Shown here: positions 17,792 to 26,701 of the stretch, in pieces
How positions within the stretch are numbered: position 1 is the stretch's first letter
Layout: every line of letters begins with the position of its first letter
Assembly: GCF_015767245.1 (NCBI RefSeq)
Contig: NZ_JADOTV010000002.1
Span: 62,001-126,000 of the forward strand
Length of the DNA: 64,000 nucleotides
From: Aureivirga sp. CE67
GTDB lineage: Bacteria; Bacteroidota; Bacteroidia; Flavobacteriales; Flavobacteriaceae
Direction: 5' to 3'
The notes under the pieces: generated by a model
The model's database searches: none
The model's input: only the letters and a program-made list of their open reading frames with translations
What the model was told of the DNA's origin: nothing
Program-made: the position numbers and the translations under genes

Positions 17792-20485
17792 ATGTACCTA
17801 AAGAATATATTATTAGTTTTTTTCCTTTTTGGAACTACTATCACTTTTGCACAAAAAACTACGATTACTGGAACTGTAAAAGATAGTACGGGAGTAGCAA
17901 TGGAACTTGCAAATGTTTTGGCTGTAAATCCTGAAACGAAAGCAATCAAGAAATTTGCGATTACAGATACGCAAGGACAATTTAAATTAGTTGTACCGAA
18001 TGATGAAAAAATTGTTTTACAAGTAAGTTATCTTGGATATGCAATGAAAGAAGTTCCTGTGGATTTTACAGGAAATCCGAAGACTTTAACTTTCAATATT
18101 GTTTTGGATCAAGAAGATAATACGCTGGATGAAGTAGAAATTACTTATGAAATTCCGATTACGATTCAAGGAGATACGATTGTTTATACAACAGATGCAT
18201 TTACGAATGGTAAAGAAAAAAAACTGGAAGATGTTTTGAAAAAATTACCTGGAGTGGAAGTAAATGAAGATGGAGAAATTGAAGTAGAAGGAAAAACCGT
18301 TTCGAAAGTAATGGTGGAAGGAAAAGATTTCTTTGATGGAGATTCGAAATTGGCAACGAAAAATATTCCTGCAGATGCGATTTCTAAAATTGAAGTCTTG
18401 AAAAATCATAATGACGTTGCACCAATTCGTGGTCTGGAAGATGATTCGGATAATATCGCGATGAATATTTTATTAAAAGAAGGAAAAAAGAATTTTTGGT
18501 TTGGAGAAATAAATGCTGCTGGAGGAGTTGAAAATCGTTATTCTTTTAACCCAAAACTCTTCTATTATAGTCCGGAAAAAAGTATCAATATTATAGGTAA
18601 CATCAATAATACTGGAGAAGTTCCATTCACGTTCCGAGATTATATAAAGTTCTCGGGTGGATTTAAAAACCTAATGCGAAAAGGAGGATCGAGTATTAAT
18701 CTATCTTCAAATTTGGCTGGTTTTAATTTTTTCCAAGATACAAAAGTACAGGAAATCACTTCGAAATTTGGAGCTGCAAACTTTAGTTTTTCAACCAAAG
18801 AAAGCAAATGGGATTTTAATGGTTTTGCAATTTTCAACGAAAGTAGAACAGATAATAAAACACAAAGTCAACGAACTTTTATTGAAACAAACGAAACGGA
18901 AATTGATAGCGATAATACTTCTTTACAAAAAAGTCAATTGGGATTATTGAAATTTAGTGCAACGAATAAACCTAGTGTAGATACACATTTTGAGTATGAT
19001 GCTTTATTTAAAATAGCAAAACAAACAGAAGATGGTGGTTTAAATTCCTCGATAAAAGGAGATATTCAAACGGTTAATGAAGATTTACCAATTTCTTTTA
19101 ACCAAAATATTGGATACCATCATACGATCAATGAAAAAAATATTATTTCGCTTGCGGGGCAACATTTATACACAAAAGAAAAACCAATTTATGAAGCGAT
19201 TATTGATAGTCCAACAGGAGAATCGCCTTTTCAGTCGATTCCTTTTGTAACGCAAAATGTTTATGACATTCAGCAAAACAGAGATATTCATACAAACAAA
19301 ATTGATGCAAAAGCAGATTATTATTATGTGCTTAACAATAAAAGTAATTTGAATTTCACATTAGGAAATACAACGAACATTCAAAAACTGACTTCTGATA
19401 TTACGCAAACATTAGAAGACGGAACGAAAGTTTATTTCTCAGATGATAATTTAAACAATGATGTTTCTTATACTTTTTCTGATATCTTTTTGAGCTTACA
19501 TTATAAGGTGAAACTTGGGAAATTCTTATTACTTCCAGGAGTGAGTGTTCATCAATATTTAATTCAAAACAAACAATTGGGAATTACTCAAAATGATAAT
19601 GAAATCCGCTTCTTAGGAGATTTCTTGGCAGAATATGAATTTACAAGTTCGGAAACTTTACGTTTTAAATATAATGTGACAAATGAATTTTCAGACATAA
19701 ACAACATTGCTGAAGGATCTATTTTTACGAACTATAATAGTTTACAAAAAGGAAATAGAAACTTAGAAAGTGCGCAGTACCATAATTATAATTTGAGTTA
19801 TTCAAATATCAATATGTTTTCTTTCACAAATATTTTTGCAAATGTGAATTATTCTAGAAAAATGGATGCGATTAAAAACTTTATCGATATTTCTGGAATT
19901 GATCAAGAATCTACACCTATTAATTCTGATTTTACTGATGAAGCATTATCTGCAAGAGGAAGTATTGATAAGAATTTTGGAAAATATAAACTAGGATTCA
20001 CTGCAAACGGAAATTATTCTAAGTTCTACAATATTATTAATACACAATATCAGACTTCAGAATCGTTTACACATTCTTATCAATTAAAAGTAAATACGAA
20101 TTTTGATGAATTTCCAAATATTGAATTGGGATATAAGAAAAGTTTCTCTGATTATAATTTAGCATCGAACAAAACAACTTATATCACAGATAAACCTTTC
20201 GTTCGTATAGAATATAGTTTCTTGAAAAACTTTACGATTGATGCGAACTATGATTATTATAATTATAGAGACAAAGACGACACAATTGAAAATACATATG
20301 CTTTCTTGGATGCTAATTTGTATTATCAAAAAGAAGGAAGTAAATGGGAATTTAAGGTTTCTGCAACCAATTTGTTAGACACAAAAACTGTAGAAGACAA
20401 CTCATTTTCTCAAACTTTCCAGAGAACAACTACTTATTATGTACAACCAAGATATATCTTATTTGGTGTAAAATACCAGATTTAA
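17792..20485 (+). CDS. Outer-membrane beta-barrel receptor of the TonB-dependent type
   Basis: The 897-residue protein has a signal peptide (1-20, ending TFAQ), a CarboxypepD-reg-like/CNA-B type domain (about 25-105, TGTVKDSTGVAMELANVLAV), a plug-like region (about 115-230, including DVLKKLPGVEVNEDGEIEVEG) and a long beta-barrel. It fits the outer-membrane beta-barrel family usually annotated as TonB-dependent receptor in Flavobacteriia. A canonical TonB box was not clear, so energised transport is not certain. It is the last gene of the GLPGLI operon (23-bp gap) and is followed by a strong terminator. With the divergent two-component genes it suggests regulated uptake or sensing at the outer membrane, substrate unknown. 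Confidence 0.88.
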   Translation: MYLKNILLVFFLFGTTITFAQKTTITGTVKDSTGVAMELANVLAVNPETKAIKKFAITDTQGQFKLVVPNDEKIVLQVSYLGYAMKEVPVDFTGNPKTLTFNIVLDQEDNTLDEVEITYEIPITIQGDTIVYTTDAFTNGKEKKLEDVLKKLPGVEVNEDGEIEVEGKTVSKVMVEGKDFFDGDSKLATKNIPADAISKIEVLKNHNDVAPIRGLEDDSDNIAMNILLKEGKKNFWFGEINAAGGVENRYSFNPKLFYYSPEKSINIIGNINNTGEVPFTFRDYIKFSGGFKNLMRKGGSSINLSSNLAGFNFFQDTKVQEITSKFGAANFSFSTKESKWDFNGFAIFNESRTDNKTQSQRTFIETNETEIDSDNTSLQKSQLGLLKFSATNKPSVDTHFEYDALFKIAKQTEDGGLNSSIKGDIQTVNEDLPISFNQNIGYHHTINEKNIISLAGQHLYTKEKPIYEAIIDSPTGESPFQSIPFVTQNVYDIQQNRDIHTNKIDAKADYYYVLNNKSNLNFTLGNTTNIQKLTSDITQTLEDGTKVYFSDDNLNNDVSYTFSDIFLSLHYKVKLGKFLLLPGVSVHQYLIQNKQLGITQNDNEIRFLGDFLAEYEFTSSETLRFKYNVTNEFSDINNIAEGSIFTNYNSLQKGNRNLESAQYHNYNLSYSNINMFSFTNIFANVNYSRKMDAIKNFIDISGIDQESTPINSDFTDEALSARGSIDKNFGKYKLGFTANGNYSKFYNIINTQYQTSESFTHSYQLKVNTNFDEFPNIELGYKKSFSDYNLASNKTTYITDKPFVRIEYSFLKNFTIDANYDYYNYRDKDDTIENTYAFLDANLYYQKEGSKWEFKVSATNLLDTKTVEDNSFSQTFQRTTTYYVQPRYILFGVKYQI

Positions 20486-20516
20486 AAGGAATCCATTACT
20501 CTTTTTCCTACATATA

Positions 20517-20552
20517 AAACTGTCACTATTTAGAATTAGTGACAGTTTTTTT
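20517..20552 (+). terminator. Terminator after the GLPGLI-receptor operon
   Basis: A perfect 12-bp stem (20517-20528 with 20537-20548) with an 8-nt loop is followed by a T tract. Confidence 0.92.
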
Positions 20553-20634
20553 GTTTAAATACTTTTCCAAGAAACTAGAAAACCCTGTGTTTATGAAGGC
20601 TAAAAGCAAATGTTAGAAAAAATATAATATTTTC

Positions 20635-20659
20635 TTTATTTATATTCAGTCTAAATAAA
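20635..20659. promoter_or_regulatory. 25-bp inverted repeat, candidate metal-responsive operator
   Basis: TTTATTTA (20635-20642) and TAAATAAA (20652-20659) are perfect inverted arms around TATTCAGTC. The site ends 10 bp before a perfect -7 element and so covers the -33 region of the haem/iron uptake operon, where a Fur- or DtxR-type repressor would block RNA polymerase. Assignment to a regulator is inference. Confidence 0.5.
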
Positions 20660-20669
20660 AATAATAATA

Positions 20670-20677
20670 TATATTTG
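20670..20677 (+). promoter_or_regulatory. -7 promoter element for the haem/iron uptake operon
   Basis: TATATTTG matches TAnnTTTG exactly. Transcription would begin near 20684, downstream of an in-frame ATG at 20675, which supports the later ATG at 20705 as the true start of the first gene. Confidence 0.65.
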
Positions 20678-20704
20678 TACCATCAATGGAAAACAAATGT
20701 GGAT

Positions 20705-21058
20705 ATGAGTCATCAAATTGAATTATTAAGCAGAACGGAAAATGGAGTAATCTATAAATGTCTTGAGTGTAATCATTATCAGATTGAGTTCAAGAATTTG
20801 AATTTTACTTTTTCTATTTCAGGATTTGATCGATTTAGAAACCACATCAAAAATCTTTATAAAAAACATTTAGGAGATGGAGCTTTGTGTCATTCTTTAG
20901 GTAAAAACATTCTTTTACCAACAAATAGTGAAACATTGAAAATCTCTTTTAACATGAATGAATTAGAAGAATTGTTTTCACTTTTTTCTATGAGAAAGAC
21001 GCAAAAGAAAGAGACAGAGTTGGCAGTAGAAATGACGTATGACTTTTGTTTAAACTAG
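20705..21058 (+). CDS. Small DUF6686-like protein at the head of a haem/iron operon
   Basis: The 117-residue soluble protein begins MSHQIELLSRTENG and carries CLECNHY near residues 21-27, a pattern I associate with the DUF6686 family that often neighbours iron-uptake receptors in Flavobacteriia; this is recall, not a search. There is no signal peptide. The two close cysteines might bind a metal. An ATG ten codons earlier (20675) overlaps the -7 element and was rejected. The stop is 5 bp before the receptor start, so the two are translationally coupled. A regulatory or haem-handling role in the cytoplasm is possible but unproven. Confidence 0.75.
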   Translation: MSHQIELLSRTENGVIYKCLECNHYQIEFKNLNFTFSISGFDRFRNHIKNLYKKHLGDGALCHSLGKNILLPTNSETLKISFNMNELEELFSLFSMRKTQKKETELAVEMTYDFCLN

Positions 21059-21063
21059 AGAAA

Positions 21064-23181
21064 ATGAAAAAAATAATTGGAACTTTATTTTTTGTGTTTG
21101 CTTTTATAAATACAATTTCAGCACAGCAAACACAGAAAAAAGACACGATAAACGGCTTGGAAGAAGTCGTGGTAACAGCAACAAAGAATAAAAGACAGCT
21201 AAGTAGTATTTCTGTACCTGTGACATTATTGAAAGCTAAGGATATTGAGGCATTAGGTGTAACTAATTTAAAAGACGTTTTACAAGAAGTCACAGGTCTT
21301 GACATTGTCTATGATCATGGAGCCGGAGTACAATTACAAGGTTTAAATTCAGATTATATTTTGATACTTGTAGACGGAAATCCATTAGTAGGTAGAGTTT
21401 CAGGAACTTTTGATTTATCAAGATTGAATCTTGGAGATATTGAACAAATCGAGATTGTAAAAGGTCCAAGTTCAAGTCTATATGGTTCAGAAGCTTTAGG
21501 AGGAGTAATTAATATTATTACTAAAAAAGCAAACAGAACTTCTGCTTCAATTATCGGGCGATATGCTACGAATAATACAATAACTGGAAATGCGGAGCTG
21601 GATTTTGTAAAAGATAAATTTAAATTAAATGTTGGTTTAAATCATTATCAAACGGATGGTTATGATTTATCTCCAGAAACATTTGGAAAGACAGTTTCAC
21701 CTTTTAATAATCAAACATTTTTGACAAATATTGGTTATGATTTTACAAAAAAGCTAAAGTTTACTGTAGGTGGAAGATATTTTCAAGAAAAGCAAGATTA
21801 CGATTATTTAAGCAATGAATTAGTCATCAATTCTGAAGGAAAAGTAAAAGATTTCTTTGTAGTTCCAAAGTTTGAGTATAAACACTCGGATAAACTTCAG
21901 ACAAGTTTAAGATGGTATTATACAAGATATAAAACAGATTCAGAATCTATATATAAAGAAACTAATGAGAATTATGATTCATCATTCTTTAAAGAATCTT
22001 TTCAGCAATTAGAATCACAAACAACTTACCAATTTCACAAAGCACATACGCTAACTGTTGGATTGGGATATATTCGAGAAACTGTAAATACTTCTCGATT
22101 GGATGCAGATATTACTTTCAAGGCGAATAATGTTTTTGCTTATGCTCAATATCTGTGGGATATCAACAAAAAAGCGAACGTAACTGTGGGAGCAAGAATT
22201 GATAATCATGATGCTTTTACAACACAGTTTAACCCAAAATTTTCAGGGTTTTATCGTTTCACAGACAATTTCTCTGTTAATGCTAGTATTGGAACAGGTT
22301 TTAAAAGACCAACGTTTCAACAGCTATACTTAAACTTCTCAAATGCTTCCGTAGGATACACTGTTTTTGGTACTACATATGTTGTGGAAGGTATTGAGAA
22401 GTTATTACAAGAAGAACAAATCAAACGAAATGAAGATGGAAGTCCGATTTTGTATGATGATTATTATAAAATTAAAAACGATGATGGTAAGATAGATCCT
22501 GAAACATCTATTGGAATTAACTTCGGTTTCAATTATTCTCCAATTAAAAATGTGTTTATCAAAGGAAACCTTTTCAGAAATGATCTTGACAATTTAATTG
22601 AATCTACTGCGATTGCTTTAAAAACAAATAATCAATTCGTCTATAGTTATAAAAATATCAGTAGAGTTTACACGCAGGGAATTACACTAGATGTTTCTTA
22701 CCATCTGAATGAAAAAATCAAATTTAGTATTGGATATCAATACTTAGATGCAAAAGATAAGGATGTTGTAGAAGAAATTAAAGACGGGAAAAGATATGGA
22801 AGAGATCCTAAAACAGGAGAATCTTACAAGTTGAAATTATCTGATTATGGAGGTCTTTTCAATAGATCAAAACATTCTGGGAACTTTAAAATTACAGCAA
22901 ATAATATTTGGAAAAAAATCTCCGCTAATCTTAGAATTATCTATAAAGGACCCTATGGTTTTGCAGATGTAAATGGTTCTGGAATTCTTGATGCAGATGA
23001 AGAATATACAAAAGGATTTAGTCTTGTAAATACGAATATTTCGAGACCATTTTGGAAAGATAAATTAATCTGGAGTATTGGAGCAGAGAATCTTTTTGAT
23101 TACACATACAAAACAGAAGAATACACAATTACTTCCAATCCAGGAAGAATATTATATACGTCACTAAAATTAAATTTATAA
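21064..23181 (+). CDS. TonB-dependent receptor, probably for haem or iron chelates
   Basis: The 705-residue outer-membrane receptor has a signal peptide (1-20, ending TISAQ), a TonB-box-like LEEVVVTATKN, a plug domain (about 40-150; DYILILVDGNPLVGR and IEIVKGPSSSLYGSEALGGV are classic) and a 22-strand-type barrel ending in the C-terminal LKLNL. It imports its ligand using TonB/ExbBD energy. The neighbouring HmuY-like lipoprotein makes haem the best substrate guess. The ATG at 21064 was chosen over the upstream TTG at 21046 because the signal peptide starts with MKKIIG and the TTG overlaps the previous gene. It is the second gene of a three-gene operon. Confidence 0.93.
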   Translation: MKKIIGTLFFVFAFINTISAQQTQKKDTINGLEEVVVTATKNKRQLSSISVPVTLLKAKDIEALGVTNLKDVLQEVTGLDIVYDHGAGVQLQGLNSDYILILVDGNPLVGRVSGTFDLSRLNLGDIEQIEIVKGPSSSLYGSEALGGVINIITKKANRTSASIIGRYATNNTITGNAELDFVKDKFKLNVGLNHYQTDGYDLSPETFGKTVSPFNNQTFLTNIGYDFTKKLKFTVGGRYFQEKQDYDYLSNELVINSEGKVKDFFVVPKFEYKHSDKLQTSLRWYYTRYKTDSESIYKETNENYDSSFFKESFQQLESQTTYQFHKAHTLTVGLGYIRETVNTSRLDADITFKANNVFAYAQYLWDINKKANVTVGARIDNHDAFTTQFNPKFSGFYRFTDNFSVNASIGTGFKRPTFQQLYLNFSNASVGYTVFGTTYVVEGIEKLLQEEQIKRNEDGSPILYDDYYKIKNDDGKIDPETSIGINFGFNYSPIKNVFIKGNLFRNDLDNLIESTAIALKTNNQFVYSYKNISRVYTQGITLDVSYHLNEKIKFSIGYQYLDAKDKDVVEEIKDGKRYGRDPKTGESYKLKLSDYGGLFNRSKHSGNFKITANNIWKKISANLRIIYKGPYGFADVNGSGILDADEEYTKGFSLVNTNISRPFWKDKLIWSIGAENLFDYTYKTEEYTITSNPGRILYTSLKLNL

Positions 23182-23193
23182 ACTATAGAAACC

Positions 23194-23841
23194 ATGAAAA
23201 AAAATAATTTATTCCTTAGTTTTTTACTTATCGCTTTTATATCATTTTCATTCGTAAGTTGTTCTGATGATGATGATAATACACAAACTGTTGATCCAGT
23301 AGACCCAGCTCCAACAGAATTAGAATTAAAAAAAGTAGAAAATTTACACGCTCCTAATGATGTTATTGATTATGCTACAGGACAAGTAATCGAGGAAAAA
23401 CCTTTTAATTATTTCAGTTTTGAAGAAGGAGGATTGGTAGATGAAAGTGCAAACTGGGATATTGCTTTCAAGGGAACTACAATTATTACAAATTCAGGGA
23501 TTAGCGGAGATGGTTCTGCAATGGCTGTAGTTTTAGATGGAATTTTCAATGAAGTTTTAGAAGCTCCAGAAGATGCAGATTTTAGAGAAGATACAGAAGC
23601 TGAATTAGCTGTTCCAAAAGGAGGAGGAAATGGATGGTATAACTATAATCCACAATCTCACCAAATTACTCCAATTCCAGGAAAAGTTATTGTTATTAAA
23701 ACAGATGCTGGAAAATATGCAAAAATGGAAATCTTAAGTTATTACAAAGATAATCCTGCAACGATTGATGAAACATCAGAGTCTGCATATTACACATTTA
23801 ATTATAAATATCAAACAGGTGATTCTAAATCATTAAAATAA
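23194..23841 (+). CDS. HmuY-family haem-binding surface lipoprotein
   Basis: The 215-residue lipoprotein has a signal peptide ending SFVSC (lipidated Cys23) followed by SDDDD, which fits the Bacteroidota surface-export signal for lipoproteins. The mature part resembles HmuY: NWDIAFKGTTIITNSG, KVIVIKTDAGKYAKMEILSYY, and a C-terminal YTFNYKYQ strand. HmuY proteins bind haem outside the cell and hand it to the partner TonB receptor, which here is encoded 12 bp upstream. The axial haem ligands could not be assigned by eye. A long-loop hairpin lies downstream. Confidence 0.85.
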   Translation: MKKNNLFLSFLLIAFISFSFVSCSDDDDNTQTVDPVDPAPTELELKKVENLHAPNDVIDYATGQVIEEKPFNYFSFEEGGLVDESANWDIAFKGTTIITNSGISGDGSAMAVVLDGIFNEVLEAPEDADFREDTEAELAVPKGGGNGWYNYNPQSHQITPIPGKVIVIKTDAGKYAKMEILSYYKDNPATIDETSESAYYTFNYKYQTGDSKSLK

Positions 23842-23850
23842 GTAACCTAT

Positions 23851-23936
23851 AAATGTTGCATAGAAAATTATAACTAACCATATATTTCTGATTTTAAATT
23901 GTTCTAATTGAAACTATACTATGCAACATTTTTTAA
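23851..23936 (+). terminator. Long-loop hairpin with T tract after the HmuY-like gene
   Basis: A perfect 13-bp stem (23851-23863 with 23919-23931) encloses an unusually long 55-nt loop and is followed by a T tract. It may be a terminator or an mRNA 3' stabiliser. Confidence 0.6.
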
Positions 23937-24228
23937 AAGTTCATTCATATATCAAATTGTTTTAGTTATTGAAGTATTTAGTTTTATCAAAGTACATTAT
24001 TGGTATTGTAATACCTTTCTTCAATTTCTCGAGAAAAGGAAGAATCTTTGAATTATGAAAACTATTATCACAGGTGTAAATTGATAATGTACGACAAACA
24101 CGTTCTTTTTTCCTTCACGATAAAACTAAATATCTTCGATATATTTTAGTTATAGATTGTAGAAAATCTTAAGTTTTCTACGTTGTTTTTGGTTTGTAAG
24201 CGTTGGGGTAGTTACCAACGCTTTTTTT
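23937..24228 (+). other. Structured intergenic stretch ending in a strong terminator, possible ncRNA
   Basis: No ORF of note lies here. It holds a perfect palindrome GGTATTGTAATACC (24002-24015), an imperfect stem around CTTCG near 24124-24153, an 8-bp hairpin formed by GTAGAAAA and TTTTCTAC near 24160-24181, and a classic terminator: 9-bp stem 24198-24206 with 24215-24223 plus T tract to 24228. Since the HmuY operon already ends in a hairpin with a T tract, the second terminator may belong to a small RNA. A weak -7 match (AATCTTTG near 24049) is the only promoter hint. Confidence 0.35.
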
Positions 24229-24242
24229 ATGAAGTTTATTTT

Positions 24243-26168
24243 CTAAAACTCTTCCAATTTTGTTTGACCAGAAAGCAACATGTTTTGATATACCTGAAGA
24301 TTTGACTTAGCATAGTCAGTCATTTCTTTTACCAATTCAGGATTTTCATCTGCATAATTTTTTGGATCCGCTTGCTTGTATTTATACAATTTCGCTTCAT
24401 CATCTTTATAAATACATAAGAAGGTTGTATCTATAATCCCGATTTTATCATCGTCATTGATAATTGCAAAATCTCTTTTACTATTAATAACATCTACACC
24501 CAAACTATTATTCACATAAGGAATTTTAAGCATCCCCATTAAAGTTGGATAAATATCTACTTGACTCGCGATGTTTTTATGTATTTGTTTAATGTTTTTA
24601 TTTGGTTGATAAATCACTAACGGAGATCTAAAATAACTTAAAGGAATATCATAATTAGCTTCTAGCACCGCTCCATGATCCGCAGAAAAAATGAAAATAG
24701 TATCTTCATACCAATCTTTTTCAGAAGATAATTCTAAAAATCGTTTTAAAGACCAATCAGCATATTCTACTACCTGATCTTTGATATTTTCTGATTTAGG
24801 TTGAAAATATTCAGGAACGTAATAAGGACCATGATCACTAGTAGTCATAAAAGTGGTGAAAAAAGGCTTATCTCCTCCAGCTAAATCATCTAAAATATCC
24901 ATTGAATATCGGAACATATAATCGTCTGGAACTCCTAAAGATGTTTTTACTTCCGAAATAGGATAATCAGATTGTGTAATAATGTTTTGAAAACCATTTT
25001 CTCTTAAAAAACCTTCTACATTGTCAAACTGACCATCATGTGTTGTAAAATATGTTGTTGAATATCCATTTTTAGATAAAGTACTACTCATTCCACTATG
25101 GCTTATCATTTGCTTCATCGAATGTCTTCGGTAGATTGCCGGAAAAGAATATAAGGAACTAAAAATTCCGTTGAAAGTATGTTTACCCGATGTGTAGTAG
25201 TTTTCAAAATAGATGCTTTCATTTGATAAACTATCTAAAAAAGGAGTTAGGTTTTTTTCATTTCCATGTCGATTCATTTTAAAAGCACTCATACTTTCCA
25301 TCAAAATTAATACAACATTTGGCTTTTTTTCTGCCTTAGTATCAAATTCTACTTTTCTAGCAATCGGAGAATTATAATCGGATGATTTTATATTATAATA
25401 TCTTTTTACATTATTTAATGCTAATTCTCCTTCTATTAAATCAATTTTTTTGTTCTTCGGATTTTTACTGCTTAAATAACTTCTCAGTAAAGTATAAGAT
25501 GGATTTAATCCTAATTTATTTAAAAAAGCATTATCACAAAAATAAGCTGTTCCTACTCTAATTGGTGATTTTCTTTGTAATCTTCCTCGAATTCCTACTG
25601 CAATAATTAGTAAAGTACAAACCATCAAAGTTGCTTTTTTCCATGTTTTTAAATTTGAAATCTCTTGCTCTTTTAAAAGAATCTTTTTCAGCATAAAAAC
25701 AAAACCAACAGCTAATAATATAAAGAAAATAAAGAAAGAATAATATTGAGGTTCGCTAAAAATCATAGAAAAAACAATATCAAAATTACTCATCCACTCA
25801 AATGCTCCTACTGAGAATCTTTCATAGAACTGACTGAAATATGGAATATCTGCCGAAGAAATTGCAAAAGCAACAATAAAAAATATAGAAGTCCAATAGA
25901 AAATAAATTTCTTTACATATTTACTGTCTTTCTTTAGAAGATCCATGATACTCAATATCAGAACAGGAAGAATCAGTATATAACTTGATATAACTATATC
26001 AAATCTTACTCCCATCACAAAGGATTGGAAAATTGTTGAAATGGAAACTTTACTTAAATCTACTTTGTCTGATTCGTAAAAGAAAAGTATGAATCTAAAA
26101 AGTGTAAAAATGGAAAGAACTAATAAGTATAACTTTAAAATTAGTTTAGAGTTAGGGTTAATTTTCAT
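24243..26168 (-). CDS. LtaS-like membrane sulfatase-fold phosphotransferase
   Basis: The 641-residue protein has about five N-terminal membrane helices (within residues 1-215) followed by an extracytoplasmic sulfatase/alkaline-phosphatase-fold domain. That domain shows the PNVVLILMESMSAFKMNRHG metal site, a candidate nucleophile Thr in SGKHTFNGIF, and FSADHGAVLE with metal-binding Asp and His. This is the LtaS/MdoB architecture, which moves glycerol-phosphate or phosphoethanolamine groups onto envelope glycans or lipids. A Gram-negative flavobacterium makes no lipoteichoic acid, so an LPS, glycan or lipid modification role is more likely. It is a single-gene unit, convergent with the HmuY operon. 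Confidence 0.88.
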   Translation of the reverse strand: MKINPNSKLILKLYLLVLSIFTLFRFILFFYESDKVDLSKVSISTIFQSFVMGVRFDIVISSYILILPVLILSIMDLLKKDSKYVKKFIFYWTSIFFIVAFAISSADIPYFSQFYERFSVGAFEWMSNFDIVFSMIFSEPQYYSFFIFFILLAVGFVFMLKKILLKEQEISNLKTWKKATLMVCTLLIIAVGIRGRLQRKSPIRVGTAYFCDNAFLNKLGLNPSYTLLRSYLSSKNPKNKKIDLIEGELALNNVKRYYNIKSSDYNSPIARKVEFDTKAEKKPNVVLILMESMSAFKMNRHGNEKNLTPFLDSLSNESIYFENYYTSGKHTFNGIFSSLYSFPAIYRRHSMKQMISHSGMSSTLSKNGYSTTYFTTHDGQFDNVEGFLRENGFQNIITQSDYPISEVKTSLGVPDDYMFRYSMDILDDLAGGDKPFFTTFMTTSDHGPYYVPEYFQPKSENIKDQVVEYADWSLKRFLELSSEKDWYEDTIFIFSADHGAVLEANYDIPLSYFRSPLVIYQPNKNIKQIHKNIASQVDIYPTLMGMLKIPYVNNSLGVDVINSKRDFAIINDDDKIGIIDTTFLCIYKDDEAKLYKYKQADPKNYADENPELVKEMTDYAKSNLQVYQNMLLSGQTKLEEF

Positions 26169-26455
26169 GCTTAATGGGGTTATTTTTTTATTTCTTTTAA
26201 TTCAAGAATGTGAAAAAAAAGCACCCAAAAGTAAAAAGTATTTTATTTTTAACAAAAAATTAGCACAAAACAAGTTTATTTGATAGAATAATTATGTATA
26301 GAGAAATTTTACGCTTAATTTTTTATTGAAATCTAAAAATGCAATTAATTTAATACTTGAAAATTACATTTATATCAATAAAAAGAAGTTTTTTAAGTAT
26401 TTTTACATAAAAAAATATCCTTTTTATGAGTTATTTTTAATTGTTGGATATAAAA

Positions 26456-26493
26456 AAACACCTTATACTATTTTAAAATAATATAAGGTGTTT
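26456..26493 (-). terminator. Terminator of tRNA-Leu
   Basis: A perfect 12-bp stem (26456-26467 with 26482-26493) lies directly after the tRNA 3' end on the minus strand and is followed by a T tract on that strand. The 26169-26455 stretch beyond it is A+T-rich with nothing recognised. Confidence 0.85.
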
Positions 26494-26495
26494 AG

Positions 26496-26577
26496 TACCT
26501 TGGGTGGGAATCGAACCCACACTCCCGAAAGAACTGGATTTTGAATCCAGCGCGTCTACCAATTCCGCCACCAAGGC
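26496..26577 (-). tRNA. tRNA-Leu (anticodon CAA)
   Basis: On the minus strand a full cloverleaf can be drawn from GCCTTGG to CCAAGGT plus discriminator A. The D arm is GGCGGAATTGGTAGACGC; the anticodon loop TTCAAAA sits in a 5-bp CTGGA/TCCAG stem, giving anticodon CAA for UUG codons; a long variable arm CTTTCGGGAGT marks a class II tRNA; the T arm is GGGTTCGATTCCC. The first acceptor pair is G-T. CCA is not encoded, as is usual in this phylum. A minus-strand TAAATTTG element at 26589-26596 could serve as its -7 box. Confidence 0.95.
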
Positions 26578-26641
26578 TTAAGGTGAGGCAAATTTAATAA
26601 ATATTTTTGGTTTATTAACTACCCAATTTTCAAATAATTTC

Positions 26642-26649
26642 TAAATTTG
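26642..26649 (+). promoter_or_regulatory. -7 promoter element for prs-rplY
   Basis: TAAATTTG matches TAnnTTTG exactly, 52 bp before the prs start. No TTG lies at the proper -33 distance. Confidence 0.5.
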
Positions 26650-26701
26650 CACAACAAACAACACTATATTTTTAAGTACTTAAAACACAACTAAATAAAA
26701 A

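Noticed and set aside
20675-20704. Earlier ATG for the DUF6686-like protein
   Set aside because: It overlaps the -7 element and precedes the predicted transcription start.
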